From: Dechloromonas aromatica (nom. nud.)
Lineage (GTDB): Bacteria; Pseudomonadota; Gammaproteobacteria; Burkholderiales; Rhodocyclaceae
DNA: 64,000 nucleotides
NCBI GenBank assembly: GCA_017848965.1
Contig: JAFIHA010000046.1
Span: forward strand, 1 to 64,000
Direction of reading: 5' to 3'
The notes under the pieces were generated by a model that worked only from the letters and a program-made list of their open reading frames with translations, did not search any database and was not told the DNA's origin. Below are positions 14,858 through 24,200 of this stretch, in pieces (within the stretch, counting starts at the first letter, position 1; every line of letters begins with the position of its first letter). The translations under genes were made by a program, and so were the position numbers.

Positions 14858-15337
14858 GTGTCGCTGGCAGCGCAGTTGTTGTTGAGTTTCTGGGCCGGGG
14901 CGCTGGCCTTTGCCGACTGGCGTCACCGACGTCTGCCGAACGCTTGGTTGCTGTTCGGATTTGCTTTCGGTGTGGTGCATCTGGCGGTACGCGGCGCCAT
15001 GCCATTCGGTGGCTCGCCGCTCGATGCGGCAATGGCTTCGGTGGCGGCCCTGCTCGGTTTTCTGCCCCTCTATGCGGCAGGCTGGATGGGGGCGGGAGAC
15101 GTCAAGTTTCTGGCCGTCATCGGCTGGCTGGGCGGTTTGTCGCTGCTGGCCGGGGCCTTGTTGTACGGCTCGTTGCTGGCCGGTGGGCTGGCCTTGCTGC
15201 TGCTGCAGTCGGGCAGCTTGCCGGGGGCGCGGGTGGCGGGCGTGTTGCGGGGGCGGATTCCCTACGGAAGCTGTCTGGCGGTGGCACTGCTGCCGCAGTT
15301 GTGGGGGTGGCTGGATCTCGGGTCCGTGCTGCCGTAG
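14858..15337 (+). CDS. tadV: TadV/CpaA prepilin peptidase
   Basis: A short A24-family aspartic peptidase of 159 aa with about five membrane spans. The two catalytic aspartates are visible in FADWRHRRLPN and GAGDVKFLAVIGW. It lacks the N-terminal methylase domain of PilD, as is typical of TadV. It starts at GTG 14858. It should mature the Flp pilin and the TadE/TadG pseudopilins. Confidence 0.92.
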   Translation: MSLAAQLLLSFWAGALAFADWRHRRLPNAWLLFGFAFGVVHLAVRGAMPFGGSPLDAAMASVAALLGFLPLYAAGWMGAGDVKFLAVIGWLGGLSLLAGALLYGSLLAGGLALLLLQSGSLPGARVAGVLRGRIPYGSCLAVALLPQLWGWLDLGSVLP

Positions 15338-15349
15338 TCGGGGGAGTGC

Positions 15350-15784
15350 ATGGTGTCGCAGAGGGCGGGTCGGAGTGCCCAGCGCGGGGCGGTGGTCATC
15401 GAGTTCGCGCTGGTGTTCGTGCTGTTTTTCATCGTCATGTACGGCATCGTCGCCTACGGCGTCATCTTTGCCGTCAAGCACTCCCTGGTACAGGCCGCCA
15501 ACGAAGGGGCGCGGGCGGCGGTGCGCGATGTCGGCGGCGTCACGGCGCGCGTCGAGCTGGCGCGCACGGTGGCCGCCGAGAGCCTCGCCTGGCTCGGCGA
15601 CAAGGCTCCCGAACCGCAGGTCAGCGCGGCGCTCTGCGCAGCGACGCCTTACGTCTGCCTGAAGGTCGAACTGGCCTACGACTACGCCGCCAATCCGCTG
15701 GTTCCGGCATTGCCGGCGCTCGGCGTCGCGCTGCCGGAACGGCTGACCGGGCAGGCCATGGTACAGCTCGACGCGGTTTATTGA
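15350..15784 (+). CDS. tadE: TadE-like minor pseudopilin
   Basis: A 144-aa protein with a prepilin-like N-terminus (QRGAVVIEFALVFVLFFIVMYGIVAYG), with Glu five residues after the Gly as in TadE. A mostly extracytoplasmic domain follows with a Cys pair near residues 94 and 101 (LCAATPYVCLK). TadE proteins are processed by TadV and act in pilus assembly initiation. It lies 12 bp after tadV. Confidence 0.9.
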   Translation: MVSQRAGRSAQRGAVVIEFALVFVLFFIVMYGIVAYGVIFAVKHSLVQAANEGARAAVRDVGGVTARVELARTVAAESLAWLGDKAPEPQVSAALCAATPYVCLKVELAYDYAANPLVPALPALGVALPERLTGQAMVQLDAVY

Positions 15785-15815
15785 TTGCTTTGGAGTCCTC
15801 AGGGAGTAAGGCAAA

Positions 15816-16724
15816 TTGGGCAAGACGCAAAGGATAGTGGGGGCATTGCTGATCGTCGCGGCCATCGGGCTGGCGGCGTATGCATGGGTGCTCAGCAAGG
15901 ACATGGCGGCGCAGCAGCCGGCGCCGATGCAGCAGGTGGTGGTGGCCGCGCAGCGGATTCCCGCCGGCACGCTGCTGACGGCGCAACACCTGCAACTGAT
16001 GGCCTTCCCGTCGCGCCCGGCCGGCAGCTACGCGGCGGTCGAGGCGGTGCTCGGCAAGACCGTGCCGGTTGACCTCGCCGCCGGCGAGCCGCTGCTTGCC
16101 GAACGCATCGAAGGGCCGGCGACGCCGTCGCTGAAACAGTTGCAGCCCGGCGAGCGGGCGGTGGCGATCAAGGTGGACGAAGTGGTCGCCGTCGGCAACC
16201 GGCTGGCGCCGGGCGATCTGGTCGATGTCTTCGCCACCTTCCGCCGCAACAACGAGGAAATCGCCGACAGCCAGGCCCGCCTGTTGCTGTCCGGACTGCG
16301 CATCCTGGCTTTCGGCGGGCTCGACGCGCCGGAAGCGAAGAAGACCGGCAGCACCATGCGCAATGTCGCCGAGACGCCGCGTACCGCCGTCCTCGCCGTG
16401 CCGCTGGCCGATGTCGAACGGTTGGCGCTGGCCGCCGAAGCCGGCCGCCTGCTGCTCGCGCTGCGTCCGCTCGATGCCGCCCCGGCGGCGGCTCCGGAAG
16501 CCGCGCCGCCCGGCCAGGCGGCGCCTGCCGCGTTGCTGTCGGCGCCGGCGCAGGCGCTCAGCCTGCGCGAGTTGGCCGGCAAGGTTGGCGCCGTCCCGCT
16601 GCCGGCCAAGCCGTCGGCCGGCGTCGCGGGCAGGCCGGCGGCGCCGGCACCGACGGTCAAGGTGATGCACGGGCTCAAGGAGACCAGCGTGCAGGTCAGT
16701 AATCGGAATGGGGCTGGGCAATGA
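15816..16724 (+). CDS. rcpC: RcpC/CpaB, Tad pilus assembly protein with SAF domain
   Basis: 302 aa. One N-terminal membrane span (IVGALLIVAAIGLAAYAWVL) is followed by a SAF domain (VVVAAQRIPAGTLLTAQHLQ… VPVDLAAGEPLL), the mark of CpaB/RcpC, and an Ala/Pro-rich C-terminal half. It is thought to work in the periplasm with the RcpA secretin. The only plausible start is TTG 15816, behind AGGGAGTAAGGCAAA. The stop overlaps the rcpA start (ATGA). Confidence 0.9.
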   Translation: MGKTQRIVGALLIVAAIGLAAYAWVLSKDMAAQQPAPMQQVVVAAQRIPAGTLLTAQHLQLMAFPSRPAGSYAAVEAVLGKTVPVDLAAGEPLLAERIEGPATPSLKQLQPGERAVAIKVDEVVAVGNRLAPGDLVDVFATFRRNNEEIADSQARLLLSGLRILAFGGLDAPEAKKTGSTMRNVAETPRTAVLAVPLADVERLALAAEAGRLLLALRPLDAAPAAAPEAAPPGQAAPAALLSAPAQALSLRELAGKVGAVPLPAKPSAGVAGRPAAPAPTVKVMHGLKETSVQVSNRNGAGQ

Positions 16725-18076
16725 ACAAGACGAGTTTCCGCTACCTTCAATTGGCCGTCAGCCTGGCGCTGGCGTTGCCGGCGCTGCTGATCGCTCCGGC
16801 CGCCGTCGCCGAGGCCCTGCCGGCGAGCGGCGAGATCGAGCTTGCCGCCGGCGGGCAGCGCCTGGTCGATACGCCGAAGACGGTCAGCCGGCTGGCGGTC
16901 GGCAATGAAGCGGTGGCCGCGGTCAAGGTGATCGGCAGCCGCCAGTTCGTGATTCAGGGCAACCAGCCCGGCGTCACCACGCTGATGGTCTGGCAGCGTG
17001 GTGAAAAGACGGCGGACCGCTACCCGTTGCGCGTCAACAAGGCGGTGGCGCTGCCGCCGGAAGGCGCCGGCGAACTGCAACTGAAGGCGGCCGGCGACCT
17101 CAGCGTGCTCTCGGGCACCGCCAGCGATCTGGCAGCGCAGGCGGTGGCTCGCGAGTACGCGGCGCACGGTGCCGGCGACGCCAAGCCGGCGGTGGTCGAC
17201 CGCAGCGTGATGGGCTTCGGCGGCGAAGTGCAGATCGACGTCCGGGTCGTCGAGTTCAGCCGCAAGATCCTCAACAAGGCCGGTCTCAGCATCCTTTCCA
17301 ACAAGTCGGGCTTCACTTTCGGCAGCTACGCGCCGGGCAGCCTGAGCAAGGCACAGCTAAGCAACGGCGCGATCAGCGTCGAGGCCGAACTGCCGATCAA
17401 CCAGGCGCTCAACCTGCTGGTTGGCAACGCCAAGAAGAATCTGCTCGGCGTCGTCAGCGTCCTCGAGGGCAACGGCTTCGCCCGTACCCTGGCGCGGCCG
17501 ACGTTGGTCGCGCAGAGCGGCCGCGATGCCGAATTCCTCGCCGGCGGCGAGTTTCCGGTGCCGGTGCCGCAGGCGCTCGGGCAGACGACGATCCAGTACA
17601 AGCCCTACGGCATCCGCCTGCAGGTGACGCCGACCGTGCTCGCCGACAACCGTATCGCGCTCACCGTGGCACCGGAGGTCAGCGACCTCAACTTCGAGAA
17701 CGGCATCACCATCAACGGCGTCAGCGTCCCCAGCCTGAGCACGCGGCGGGCGACCACCAGCATCGAACTGGGCAACGGCGAGAGCTTCGTCATCGGCGGC
17801 CTGGTCAGCCAGGCGATGATGCGTAACGTGAACAAGATTCCCGGCCTCGGCGACCTGCCGCTGCTCGGCGCCTTCTTCAAGAGCATCAGCCTGTCGCGCG
17901 AGGACAAGGAGCTGCTGTTCATCGTCACGCCGCGCCTGGTGCGGCCGCTGGCGGCGGGCACCGACCTCGGGCCGATGCCGGGCGAGGAACTGGCGAACCG
18001 CGAATCCGGGCTGTGGCGCGACTGGCTGCTGTCCGATCAGGATGTGAATACCCGCTACACCGGATTTTCCAGGTAA
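16721..18076 (+). CDS. rcpA: RcpA/CpaC outer-membrane secretin of the Tad pilus
   Basis: 451 aa with a signal peptide (LAVSLALALPALLIAPAAVA), an N-terminal pilus-assembly secretin domain (LAAGGQRLVDTPKTVSRLAV), a BON-like middle and the secretin core. Core motifs include ARPTLVAQSGRDAEFLAGGE, YKPYGIRLQVTPTVL, VPSLSTRRATTSIELGNGES and the C-terminal LPLLGAFFKS … ELLFIVTPRLV. It forms the outer-membrane pore for the pilus. No rcpB/cpaD gene is seen beside it. Confidence 0.95.
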   Translation: MNKTSFRYLQLAVSLALALPALLIAPAAVAEALPASGEIELAAGGQRLVDTPKTVSRLAVGNEAVAAVKVIGSRQFVIQGNQPGVTTLMVWQRGEKTADRYPLRVNKAVALPPEGAGELQLKAAGDLSVLSGTASDLAAQAVAREYAAHGAGDAKPAVVDRSVMGFGGEVQIDVRVVEFSRKILNKAGLSILSNKSGFTFGSYAPGSLSKAQLSNGAISVEAELPINQALNLLVGNAKKNLLGVVSVLEGNGFARTLARPTLVAQSGRDAEFLAGGEFPVPVPQALGQTTIQYKPYGIRLQVTPTVLADNRIALTVAPEVSDLNFENGITINGVSVPSLSTRRATTSIELGNGESFVIGGLVSQAMMRNVNKIPGLGDLPLLGAFFKSISLSREDKELLFIVTPRLVRPLAAGTDLGPMPGEELANRESGLWRDWLLSDQDVNTRYTGFSR

Positions 18077-18093
18077 GCCGACGGAGAACAGGC

Positions 18094-19281
18094 ATGGAAC
18101 AACGCTTCATCGTGGTGACCGAGCACGAAGCTCATTTCAATGCGCTCAGCGAAGCCATACAGAGTCAGGGGGTGTCGGTCTGGCTGCACTGGAACAGCGA
18201 CGTCCTGGTCCAGCTGGTCGGTTCGATGGGAACCAACGTGGTCTTCATCGAATTCGCCGAAAGCCGTCTGGCGCAGGCCGCCGATCTCGCCGGCAAGCTC
18301 TTGTCGGTCTATCCGCGCCTGTGGATCATCGGCTTCGCGCAGCGCGCCGACAACAGCCTGATCATCGAGGCGATGCGCGCCGGCGCGCGCGATTTCGTCG
18401 AGCTGCAGTCGGCACCGGAAATCATCTGCCGCTCGCTGCGCCAGGTGCTCGCCCAGTCGCCGCAACTGCCGGCGCAATCGAGCGGGACGATGATCAGCCT
18501 GCTCGGCGCCCGGCCCGGCGTCGGCACCTCGACGGCGGCGGTGCATCTGGCGTTGCTGCTGAAGAAGGAAGTGATGCCCGGCGAGCCGGTGCTGCTGCTC
18601 GATTTCGGCTTCCCGGCCGCCGACGCCGCGCTTTACCTCGACACCAAGGTCAATTTCAATTTTTGCGACGCCGTGCGCAGCCTGCGCCGCTTCGACCACG
18701 CCCTGCTCAACTCGGCCTTCGCGCACCACAAGAGCGGCCTCTCGCTGCTCTCGCTGCCGCAGAACCTGGCCGAGCTGCGCGACGTCTCGCCGGTCGACGC
18801 GATGACCCTGCTCAGCCTGCTCAAGTCCTACTTCAAGGTGGTGGTCGTCGATCTCGGCGGTTTCGCCGGCACCGACCTGCTGCTCTACGCGCTCGGCGTC
18901 AGCGACCGCACCCTGCTGATCAGCGAGCAGAGCATCCCGTCGGTGTTCTCGGCGCGCCAGATGCTGGCCAGCTTCCGCGAACGCGGCGTCGAGACCGAGC
19001 GCATCGGCCTGCTCACCGGCAAGTACGATACGCGCATCGAAATGAGCTCGGCACAGCTCGCCCAGCACCTGCAACTGCACTGGGTCGCCGACCTGCCGCA
19101 GCGCAACGAGCGGCTGATCGCCTGCGCCAACCAGGGCAAGCTGCTCTACGAGCTGGCGCCCAACGACCCCTACGTCAACGTGCTGCGCGACCTCGCCGCC
19201 CGCGAGAGCGGCGGCACGGCGGCCGCCGTACCGGGCGGCGGCGGCTGGCGGCGGCGCCTGCAGGGATTGATCGGAGGCTGA
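18094..19281 (+). CDS. tadZ: TadZ/CpaE, MinD-like pilus localisation ATPase
   Basis: 395 aa from ATG 18094 behind ACGGAGAACAGGC. The N-terminal 125 residues are an atypical receiver-like domain without a clear phospho-acceptor pocket. The rest is a MinD/ParA-like ATPase with a deviant P-loop GARPGVGTSTAAVH that lacks the usual lysine. This is common in TadZ/CpaE. The protein positions the Tad machine, often at a pole. Confidence 0.92.
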   Translation: MEQRFIVVTEHEAHFNALSEAIQSQGVSVWLHWNSDVLVQLVGSMGTNVVFIEFAESRLAQAADLAGKLLSVYPRLWIIGFAQRADNSLIIEAMRAGARDFVELQSAPEIICRSLRQVLAQSPQLPAQSSGTMISLLGARPGVGTSTAAVHLALLLKKEVMPGEPVLLLDFGFPAADAALYLDTKVNFNFCDAVRSLRRFDHALLNSAFAHHKSGLSLLSLPQNLAELRDVSPVDAMTLLSLLKSYFKVVVVDLGGFAGTDLLLYALGVSDRTLLISEQSIPSVFSARQMLASFRERGVETERIGLLTGKYDTRIEMSSAQLAQHLQLHWVADLPQRNERLIACANQGKLLYELAPNDPYVNVLRDLAARESGGTAAAVPGGGGWRRRLQGLIGG

Positions 19282-19285
19282 CGGC

Positions 19286-20587
19286 ATGGATTTCGATTTC
19301 GCCCTCGGCGGCGATCCGCGCGGAGATTTCCGCCAGTCCGACGAATTCCAGGACATCAAGGCGGTGGTGCACCAGCGCCTGGTCGAACGCATCGAGGAAC
19401 TCGGCGTCGATTTCGCGACCTGGGCGCCGCACGTCACCCAGCGTTTCGTCGCCCAGGAGGTCGAGGATTTCGTCGCCGCCAACCGGGTACCGCTCAACGT
19501 CACCGACATCCAGGTCATCGTCAAGGAACTGAACGACGAACTGACCGGCCTCGGCCCGCTGCAGGAACTGATGAACGACGACGCCGTCGCCGACATCCTG
19601 GTCAATGGCTACAAGGAAGTCTTCATCGAGAAGAACGGCCTGCTCCAGAAGAGCCGCGTCCGCTTCATCGACAACAGGCATCTGATGCGCATCGTCCAGC
19701 GCATGATCGCGCCGCTCGGTCGCCGCGTCGACGAAGGCAGCCCGATGGTCGACGCCCGCCTGCCCAACGGCGGCCGGCTCAACGTGATCATTCCGCCGGT
19801 GTCGCTGAACGGGCCGGTGGTGTCGATCCGCAAGTTCCGCAGCAAGCCGCTGCAGGCTTCCGACATGCTCGCCTACGGCACGCTCAACCAGGAAATGCTC
19901 GATTTCCTGGCGCATGCCGCCGAGATGCGCTGCAACATCCTGATCAGCGGCGGTACCGGCTCAGGCAAGACTTCCTTCCTCAACATGCTGGCCCAGTACA
20001 TCCGCGAGGGTGAGCGGGTGATCACCATCGAGGACGCCGCCGAACTGCAGTTGCTGCACGAACACGTCGTCCGCCTCGAATCGCGCCCCGGCGGGCTGGA
20101 GAACGTCGCCGAAGTGACGCCGCGCGACCTCCTGCGCAACAGCCTGCGCATGCGCCCGGACCGCATCATCGTCGGCGAGGTGCGCGGCGGCGAAGCGGTC
20201 GAGATGCTGCAGGCGATGAATACCGGCCACGACGGCTCGATGTCGACGATCCACACCAATTCGCCGCGCGAATGCCTGCACCGCCTGGAAATGCTGCTCC
20301 ATTTCGGCGGCTGGCAGGGCAGCGAATTCAACCTGCGGCGGCAGATCGTCGGCGCCATCGACCTGATCGTCCAGCTTGCCCGCCTGCCGAGCGGCGCCCG
20401 TCGGGTGATGTCGATCAGCGAGATCACCGGCATGCAGGACGAAGTCGTCGCCATGCAGGAGCTGTTCCGCTTCGAGCCCGCGGCGAACGGCCGCGATGGC
20501 ACTTTCGTCACCGGCTGCAAGCCGCAGTCGCTGAAACTGAAACGCTACGCCGCCTTCCCCGGCCGGCCGGGAGGCAACGGTGCCTGA
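19286..20587 (+). CDS. tadA: TadA/CpaF secretion ATPase
   Basis: A hexameric type II/IV secretion ATPase of 433 aa that drives Flp pilus assembly. Visible motifs are the N-terminal region ending VDARLPNGGRLNVIIPP, Walker A SGGTGSGKTSFLNML (near 217-231), the Asp box VITIEDAAELQ, Walker B RPDRIIVGEVRGGEA and the His box DGSMSTIHTN. The stop overlaps the tadB start by 8 bp. Confidence 0.96.
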   Translation: MDFDFALGGDPRGDFRQSDEFQDIKAVVHQRLVERIEELGVDFATWAPHVTQRFVAQEVEDFVAANRVPLNVTDIQVIVKELNDELTGLGPLQELMNDDAVADILVNGYKEVFIEKNGLLQKSRVRFIDNRHLMRIVQRMIAPLGRRVDEGSPMVDARLPNGGRLNVIIPPVSLNGPVVSIRKFRSKPLQASDMLAYGTLNQEMLDFLAHAAEMRCNILISGGTGSGKTSFLNMLAQYIREGERVITIEDAAELQLLHEHVVRLESRPGGLENVAEVTPRDLLRNSLRMRPDRIIVGEVRGGEAVEMLQAMNTGHDGSMSTIHTNSPRECLHRLEMLLHFGGWQGSEFNLRRQIVGAIDLIVQLARLPSGARRVMSISEITGMQDEVVAMQELFRFEPAANGRDGTFVTGCKPQSLKLKRYAAFPGRPGGNGA

Positions 20588-21494
20588 ACTGGTCTGGCTC
20601 GTGCTCGCCGCCAGCTTCTGCCTGCTGGCTGCCGCCTTCCTCTTCCTCGGCGGCGCCCTGCGCCGGGCGCCGGGCAGCGGGCGGCGGATGAGCGAAGTGC
20701 TGGCCCGCCACGAGGCGCCGTTCGACGGCAAGGCACCGGCGGCGGCGAGCGGCTGGATTCCGTCGTGGTTCGAGCGCTACCTGCAGCGCGCCGGCCTGCC
20801 GGAAACGCCGCTGGTCTACGGCGCCTTGCTGGCGCCGGGGGCCGTCCTCTTCCTGTTCGCCGAACTGCTGTTCGGTTTTGCCTACGCGCTGGCCGGCATC
20901 CTGATCGTCTATCCCTTCCTGTTGTGGAGCTTCGTCCAGTGGCGGATCGCTGTCTATCGGCAGCAGGTGGTCGACCAGTTGCCGGTCTTTCTGGAAAGCG
21001 TGTCGCGCATCCTCAGCGTCGGCTGCAGCCTTGAACTGGCGTTCCGCAACGCCAGCGAGGAGTGCGACGACCCGCTGCTGACCATCACCCGCCAGGTGTT
21101 GCTACGCACCCGCGCCGGCCAGTCGCTGGAAGACGCGATGATGCAGGTGGCCGACGTCTACGCGATCCGCGAACTCGGCTTCGTCGCTTCCGTGTTTCAT
21201 CTCGGCATCCGCTACGGCGGCAACGCGCACGCCGTGCTCGAACGGCTGTCGACGACGATGCGCGAGCGCCGCCGCAGCCAGCAGGAACTCAAGGCGATGA
21301 CCGCCGAAACCCGCGCCAGCGCGTGGATCCTGAGTGCACTGCCGGTGGTCGTGGCGATCCTGACGCTGGCGTCCAACCCGGGCTACCTGCTCGGCATGTG
21401 GATGGACCCGTTCGGCCGCAAGATCCTGCTCGGCGCGCTGGCCATGCAGATTGCCGGGATGGCGCTGCTGTTCCGCATGGCGAGGATAGACTGA
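20580..21494 (+). CDS. tadB: TadB inner-membrane platform protein
   Basis: 304 aa starting at GTG 20580 inside the end of tadA. It has the T2SS F domain (VVDQLPVFLESVSRILSVGC … GQSLEDAMMQVAD) and hydrophobic spans at the N-terminus, near residues 80-125 and at the C-terminus. TadB pairs with TadC in the inner-membrane base of the Tad machine. Confidence 0.93.
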   Translation: MPELVWLVLAASFCLLAAAFLFLGGALRRAPGSGRRMSEVLARHEAPFDGKAPAAASGWIPSWFERYLQRAGLPETPLVYGALLAPGAVLFLFAELLFGFAYALAGILIVYPFLLWSFVQWRIAVYRQQVVDQLPVFLESVSRILSVGCSLELAFRNASEECDDPLLTITRQVLLRTRAGQSLEDAMMQVADVYAIRELGFVASVFHLGIRYGGNAHAVLERLSTTMRERRRSQQELKAMTAETRASAWILSALPVVVAILTLASNPGYLLGMWMDPFGRKILLGALAMQIAGMALLFRMARID

Positions 21495-21496
21495 GC

Positions 21497-22450
21497 ATGG
21501 ACGCCACCCTCCTGCCCTGGTTGGTCGCCGCCAGCGTCGCCCTTGCCGTCCTCGGTGTTGGCGGGCTGGTCTATGGCCTGTTCCTCGCCGCCCAGCGCAA
21601 GATCCTGCGCCAGCGCCGCTTCGCCCGTCTCGACCAGATGCTGGCGCCGGCCGGCGAAGGCAGCGAGGCGATCCGCGAGGCCGAGGAGCTGAGCTTCGCC
21701 GAGAAGCTGCTCCTCCTCTTCTCCGGGCGTCTGCCCGGCGCTGCCGGTGGCGAGGCCGATTCCGAAGACCGCCGGTTGCTGATCCGGGCCGGCTACCGCG
21801 GCCTGCACGCGCTGGTCTTCTTCCAGAGCCTGCGCTGGCTGACGCTGCTTGCCGTGCTGCTCGGCTTCGGCGGCTACGCGCTGCTCGCCGGCAGCCTGCA
21901 GGACGGCCTGCGCGGCGTGGCGCTGGCGATCCTGATCTTCCTCGGTTCGCGCTACCTGCTGCGCTACCTGGCGCACCGGCGGATGACGATGCTCGCCGAG
22001 GAGTTGCCGGTATTCGTCGATTTCCTGCGCATGATGCACAGCGTCGGCATCAGCTTCGAACAGGCGATCACGCTGTTTGCCGGCGATTCCCGGCTCGGCC
22101 TGCCGGTGCTGTCCAACGAACTGGCGGCGGTCAGCCTGTCGATCCGCAGCGGCCGCTCGCGCGGCGACGCGCTGCAACTGATGGCCCGCCAGCTCGACGT
22201 CGATGACCTAAGCGAATTGGTCGCCCTGATCTGCCACACCGATTACTACGGCGCCGCGGTGCAGGAGCCGCTGCGCCAGTTCTCGCAGCGCCTGACCGAG
22301 CGCAAGCGCTTCCAGATGCAGGAATACGTCGGCAAGCTGGCGACGCGCATGGTCATCGTCATGGTTCTTTTCCTGCTGCCGGCGCTGATCATCGTCACCG
22401 CCGGGCCGGGTTTCGTTTCGGTGATCAAGGCCCTGGGAGACATGGCATGA
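21497..22450 (+). CDS. tadC: TadC inner-membrane platform protein
   Basis: 317 aa from ATG 21497, two bases after the tadB stop. It has T2SS F-domain features (ELPVFVDFLRMMHSVGISFEQ … SGRSRGDALQLMARQ … ERKRFQMQEYVGKLATRM) and a C-terminal span MVIVMVLFLLPALIIVTAGPG. It partners TadB. The stop overlaps the tadD start (ATGA). Confidence 0.93.
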   Translation: MDATLLPWLVAASVALAVLGVGGLVYGLFLAAQRKILRQRRFARLDQMLAPAGEGSEAIREAEELSFAEKLLLLFSGRLPGAAGGEADSEDRRLLIRAGYRGLHALVFFQSLRWLTLLAVLLGFGGYALLAGSLQDGLRGVALAILIFLGSRYLLRYLAHRRMTMLAEELPVFVDFLRMMHSVGISFEQAITLFAGDSRLGLPVLSNELAAVSLSIRSGRSRGDALQLMARQLDVDDLSELVALICHTDYYGAAVQEPLRQFSQRLTERKRFQMQEYVGKLATRMVIVMVLFLLPALIIVTAGPGFVSVIKALGDMA

Positions 22451-23166
22451 AACACTTGCGCTGGCTGCTCTGTCTCGCCTGCCTGCTGGCGGCGCCGGCC
22501 TTTGCCCAGAACCCGGTGCCGGCCGGCGAAACGCCGACGGAGACGAGGCGCGACGAGAACAACCCGGACTTCTACCTCGAACTGATCGCCAGCATGCAGG
22601 AAAAGCGACTCTATTATGCGTCGCTCGCCCACCTCGACCTGTTCGAGCAGCGCTGGCCGAAAGACCGCCGGGCGCTCCTGCTGCGCGCCGATGCGCTGCG
22701 CCAGACTGGCGACTACGCTCAGGCCCGCGACTGCTACCGGCGCCTGCTGGAGCAGGAGACGTCGGCCGGCGCCCATCACGGCCTCGGCCTGATCGCCGCC
22801 GCCGAGGGCGATCTGGCGCAGGCTTCCGTGTCGCTGCACGAGGCGGCCCGGCTGGCGCCGATTGACGCACGCATCCTCAACGACCTCGGTTACCTGCAAC
22901 TGCTGCGCGGCGAACGCGCCGCCGCCCGGCTGAACCTGTTCAAGGCTTCCGAGCTGGCGCCGGATAACCGCCAGGTCGGCGCCAATCTGGCGCTCTACCT
23001 GCTGCTCGAAGGACAGACCGAGCGCGCCGAACAACTGATGGATAAACAGGGCTTTACCGAAGCCCAGCGCGCTTCGGTGCGCAATGATGCCGTTGGCATG
23101 GCTCGAGGTGCTGCCGAGCCCGGCAAACCGCTTACCGACAGCGGTCGCGTGGAAATGGTGAAATGA
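22447..23166 (+). CDS. tadD: TadD-like TPR protein
   Basis: 239 aa with a signal peptide (LLCLACLLAAPAFAQ) and three to four TPR motifs (RALLLRADALRQTGDYAQAR, GAHHGLGLIAAAEGDLAQA, ARILNDLGYLQLLRGERAAA). TadD-type TPR lipoproteins support secretin and pilus assembly. No lipobox Cys is evident at the cleavage site, so this one may be soluble in the periplasm. Confidence 0.85.
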   Translation: MKHLRWLLCLACLLAAPAFAQNPVPAGETPTETRRDENNPDFYLELIASMQEKRLYYASLAHLDLFEQRWPKDRRALLLRADALRQTGDYAQARDCYRRLLEQETSAGAHHGLGLIAAAEGDLAQASVSLHEAARLAPIDARILNDLGYLQLLRGERAAARLNLFKASELAPDNRQVGANLALYLLLEGQTERAEQLMDKQGFTEAQRASVRNDAVGMARGAAEPGKPLTDSGRVEMVK

Positions 23167-23234
23167 CGCTAATATTGAAACCCCTGGCGTTTTAGCCCCA
23201 ATTCCAACCGATCGATCACGGTAATCGAGACAAA

Positions 23235-23894
23235 ATGAATAAACAGCGAAAACTCAATAGTCCCGAAGGCACGGAAGTCTTCTGCACCACCCGCGAGGCG
23301 GCCGAAATGCTGCACGTTTCGCTGCGCACCGTGCAGCTCTGGGTCGAAGCCGGCGTCCTCAAGGCCTGGAAGACCGACGGCGGCCACCGTCGCCTGCCGC
23401 TCAGCTCGGTACAGGCGCTGATCAAGGAGCGCATGGGCGACAGCGCCGCGCCGGCACCGGCCGCCGATCCGGCGGCCAACGACAGTGGCGAGTTCTCGGT
23501 GCTGGTGCTCGAGGACGACGAGGACATGCTGCAGCTCTACCGGCTGACCCTGCCGGCCTGGAAACTGCCGGTCCGTTTCATTTTCGTCAGCAGCGTCTTC
23601 GAGGCTCTGGTCGAGATTGGCCGCCGGCCGCCCGATCTGCTGATCACCGACCTGCGCATTTCCGGCGTCGATGGCTTCGAGATCATCAAGGTGCTGCGCG
23701 CCGACCCGGTGCTCAGCGGTCTCAACGTCGTCGTCGTCAGCGGCATGGAGCCCGAAGAGATTGAAGCGCGCGGCGGCCTGCCGCCGGAAATCACGGTTTT
23801 TTCCAAACCCCTTTCGTTCGAACTGCTGCAGGGCTACGTCAAGGCCTGTCTGGCGCATCGGGCGCTCAAGGAGAGACGCAATGCAATACCTTAG
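23235..23894 (+). CDS. Excisionase/MerR-like HTH fused to a receiver domain, inside the Tad locus
   Basis: 219 aa. Residues about 14-65 are a winged HTH of the MerR/excisionase (HTH_17) type (EVFCTTREAAEMLHVSLRTV, then KTDGGHRR). After an Ala/Pro linker comes a receiver domain (about 90-205) with the acidic residues (LEDDEDML), phospho-acceptor Asp (LLITDLRISG), Ser (VVVSGME) and Lys (VFSKPL) all conserved. The order HTH then receiver is the reverse of common response regulators. It sits 68 bp after tadD and overlaps the DUF3613 gene, so it is part of the Tad unit and probably controls it. The orphan kinase pair at 11980-14576 is a possible upstream partner. Confidence 0.88.
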   Translation: MNKQRKLNSPEGTEVFCTTREAAEMLHVSLRTVQLWVEAGVLKAWKTDGGHRRLPLSSVQALIKERMGDSAAPAPAADPAANDSGEFSVLVLEDDEDMLQLYRLTLPAWKLPVRFIFVSSVFEALVEIGRRPPDLLITDLRISGVDGFEIIKVLRADPVLSGLNVVVVSGMEPEEIEARGGLPPEITVFSKPLSFELLQGYVKACLAHRALKERRNAIP

Positions 23895-24180
23895 AACGCT
23901 GTCCGCCATTGTCCTCGGGCTGCTGCTGTCGCCGGCCTTCGCCGCCGACGAGGTCGCCGCGGCGCCGGCCGCCGAGCCGGCGAAGATCGCCATCGGCGCT
24001 ACCACCGAAGCCTTGCTCGACCTGCAGCGTTCCGGGCTGGCCGCCGGCCAGTTGCAACCGGTGCAGGGCGAGGTCGCCAGCCGCAACTACCAGCGTTACC
24101 TCGACAGCTTCAAGAAGCCGACCACGGTCGGCCAGATCGACCAGCCGGCGACTGCCGCCGCGGTCGGCAACGCCCGCTGA
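23881..24180 (+). CDS. DUF3613 Tad-associated exported protein
   Basis: 99 aa from ATG 23881, overlapping the previous gene by 14 bp. It has a signal peptide (LSAIVLGLLLSPAFAADE) and the DUF3613 core (ALLDLQRSGLAAGQLQPVQG … ASRNYQRYLDSFKKP). DUF3613 genes accompany Tad loci in Burkholderia and relatives; their role is unknown. A periplasmic accessory role in pilus assembly is inferred. Confidence 0.85.
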   Translation: MQYLRTLSAIVLGLLLSPAFAADEVAAAPAAEPAKIAIGATTEALLDLQRSGLAAGQLQPVQGEVASRNYQRYLDSFKKPTTVGQIDQPATAAAVGNAR

Positions 24181-24200
24181 ACCGGTAGCGGAGACTGCCG

